Shown one piece after another: positions 62,845-64,000 of a DNA stretch of 64,000 bases; within the stretch, counting starts at the first letter, position 1; every line of letters begins with the position of its first letter. The notes below the pieces were generated by a model. That model was not told where the DNA came from. It made no database searches and saw only the letters and a program-made list of their open reading frames with translations. This stretch comes from Acidobacteriota bacterium (GTDB lineage: Bacteria; Acidobacteriota; Terriglobia; Bryobacterales; Bryobacteraceae). Made by a program: the position numbers and the translations under genes. The DNA is taken from positions 3,358-67,357 of the forward strand of contig JAEZIJ010000248.1 in NCBI GenBank assembly GCA_023436715.1, in the 5' to 3' direction.

Positions 62845-63870
62845 ATGCAATTCCGTAAAGTCGTTTACGCGCTTCCCGTTGTGCTCGCGCTGGCGGGGTG
62901 CCAGAAGACTCCTCCGGCCAACGTAGCCGCGACGGTGAACAACCGGCCGATCACCTACGATCAGGTCGATCGCATTTATCAGGCGCAGTTCAACAGCCCG
63001 ACCGAACGGGCCAGCGACGACCTGATGGTCATGCAGAAACTGGAAGTTCTGCGCACGCTGATAGAAAGCGAGATCATGCTCCAGCGGGCCGAGAAACTCG
63101 GGCTCATGGCGACCGATTCCGAAGTGGACGCCAAGTTCAACGAACTGAAGGCCCCATATACCCAGGAAGAGTTCCAGAAGCAGCTCGATGCCCGCAAGAT
63201 GACCGCCGCCGATCTCAAGGCGCAACTCCGGCGCGAGTTGAGCGTTCAGAAGCTCATCAACCGCGAGATCACCTCGAAGATCAACATCACGGATAAAGAT
63301 ATTTCGGACTTCTTCGCCGCCAACAAGGCCAGCTTCAACCGGGCGGAGCCGACGGTTCATCTTGCCCAGATTCTGGTAAGCGCGGGGCCCGATGGGAACG
63401 TGCGCAACCTGAAGAACGACAAAGCCCAGAACGATGAGCAGGCGAGGGGCAAAATCCAGATGCTCGAAGCCCGGCTTCGCCAGGGAGACGATTTCTCAAT
63501 GCTGGCCGAGAGCTACTCCGAGGACCCCGAAACCACGCCCAACGGGGGCGACCTCGGGTTCCTGCCGATGTCGGCTTTCGAGAAGTCGAGCCCGCAGGTT
63601 CGCCAGCTCATCTCCTCTCTGCAGCCAGGGCAGATTTCGCCGATTATCCCCAGTCCCGGGGTTTATCGCATCCTGAAGGTGCTCTCGAAGGAGCCGGCCG
63701 GGCAGCGCGACCTGAACGATCCGCGCGTGCAGCAGACCATCCGGGAAGGCCTTCTGGGCCGCAAGGATCAGTTGCTGCGGAACGCGTATTACGAAGTGGC
63801 GCGTGACGAAGCCAAGATCATCAACTACCTTGCGGTGAGCGTCGTGGAGAAGAGGGGCAAAGCAAAGTAG
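62845..63870 (+). CDS. SurA/PrsA-type peptidyl-prolyl isomerase lipoprotein
   Basis: 341 aa. A lipobox (VLALAGC) after a short signal peptide marks lipid anchoring. A SurA_N-like helical part (NNRPITYDQVDR, ESEIMLQRAEKLGL) is followed by a parvulin-like PPIase domain (VHLAQILVSAG, AESYSEDPETTPNGGDLGF, PGQISPII). It helps proteins fold after export. TAGAAT (62827-62832) lies 12 bases before the ATG. Confidence 0.9.
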   Translation: MQFRKVVYALPVVLALAGCQKTPPANVAATVNNRPITYDQVDRIYQAQFNSPTERASDDLMVMQKLEVLRTLIESEIMLQRAEKLGLMATDSEVDAKFNELKAPYTQEEFQKQLDARKMTAADLKAQLRRELSVQKLINREITSKINITDKDISDFFAANKASFNRAEPTVHLAQILVSAGPDGNVRNLKNDKAQNDEQARGKIQMLEARLRQGDDFSMLAESYSEDPETTPNGGDLGFLPMSAFEKSSPQVRQLISSLQPGQISPIIPSPGVYRILKVLSKEPAGQRDLNDPRVQQTIREGLLGRKDQLLRNAYYEVARDEAKIINYLAVSVVEKRGKAK

Positions 63871-63897
63871 ACAAGACCGCTCCGTTGAAAATCACCG

Positions 63898-64000
63898 TTA
63901 GCTCTGTGGGACGGGCTCGGGGCTGATCGGGGTGAGCGCGACGGTATACCCCAATTTGCGCAACGCCTGGGTGAGCTTCCGAACGCGGCATTTTTTGGCG
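63898..64000 (-). CDS. Possible C-terminal end of a transposase, cut by window edge
   Basis: The minus-strand frame ending at stop TAA 63898-63900 reads LTQALRKLGYTVALTP before a Pro-rich tail. A tail of this kind is common at the end of some transposases. Only about 34 codons are visible and nothing upstream can be checked, so this is tentative. Confidence 0.3.
   Translation of the reverse strand, partial: AKKCRVRKLTQALRKLGYTVALTPISPEPVPQS

Overview
The window is GC-rich bacterial chromosome with short intergenic gaps. It contains no rRNA, tRNA, CRISPR array or prophage, and the only trace of a mobile element is a possible transposase tail cut by the right edge. The gene content suggests an Acidobacteriota genome, probably of the Bryobacterales/Solibacter type. 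The pointers are an ADOP-like double-FtsX permease, several Tat-signal-bearing carbohydrate and DUF362 proteins, DUF1684, DUF1080 and DUF2239 proteins, and a large PEGA protein. This placement is inference from gene content; no phylogenetic marker was compared.

Layout. 1-4972: the end of a CorA transporter, then the conserved translation/secretion block ffh-rpsP-khpA-rimM-trmD-rplS-rnhB. 4980-7679: a small membrane protein and three consecutive, apparently active signal peptidase I genes. 7680-8160: a non-coding block with a palindromic element and a tandem array of about 65-bp units that runs into the argD stop codon. 8156-12977: argD, a secreted LssY_C protein, and a three-gene minus-strand group (F420-reductase-like oxidoreductase, DUF1848, hypothetical). 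13091-27254: a complete one-strand nuo operon, A-B-CD-E-F-G-H-I-J-K-L-M-N, for proton-pumping NADH:quinone oxidoreductase. 27271-31195: a two-subunit molybdenum hydroxylase with an NTF2-like protein, and DUF1684. 31161-35754: a GH3 beta-glucosidase, an FG-GAP-like secreted protein, a phage-type N-acetylmuramidase and DUF2239. 35758-40834: a 31-bp palindrome between divergent DUF2239 and rlmH, the ADOP permease, a membrane-anchored hypothetical protein, a PfkB kinase and a lone RodZ-type HTH protein. 41013-53813: the PEGA protein with 41-aa repeats, then predicted exported proteins and enzymes (GHL6-like hydrolase, aldo/keto reductase, three-fold-repeat protein, DUF362, UxuA-like protein). 53875-63870: aceE, an ornithine-cyclodeaminase-family protein, two Cys4 mini-proteins, an RND pump, fabD, a DUF1080 protein and a SurA/PrsA-type foldase.

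How it fits together. Much of the window serves the cell envelope: SRP targeting (Ffh), three leader peptidases, five proteins with twin-arginine signals, many Sec-signal proteins, a periplasmic PPIase and an RND pump. The energy side is complex I plus pyruvate dehydrogenase E1. The secreted glycosidase-like proteins suggest a carbohydrate-degrading heterotroph. The points most worth following are the palindromic operator over the DUF2239 promoter, the DDLF-repeat PEGA protein, the repeat family shared between about 7.7 and 49.7 kb, the triple lepB, and the three-fold-repeat exported protein.
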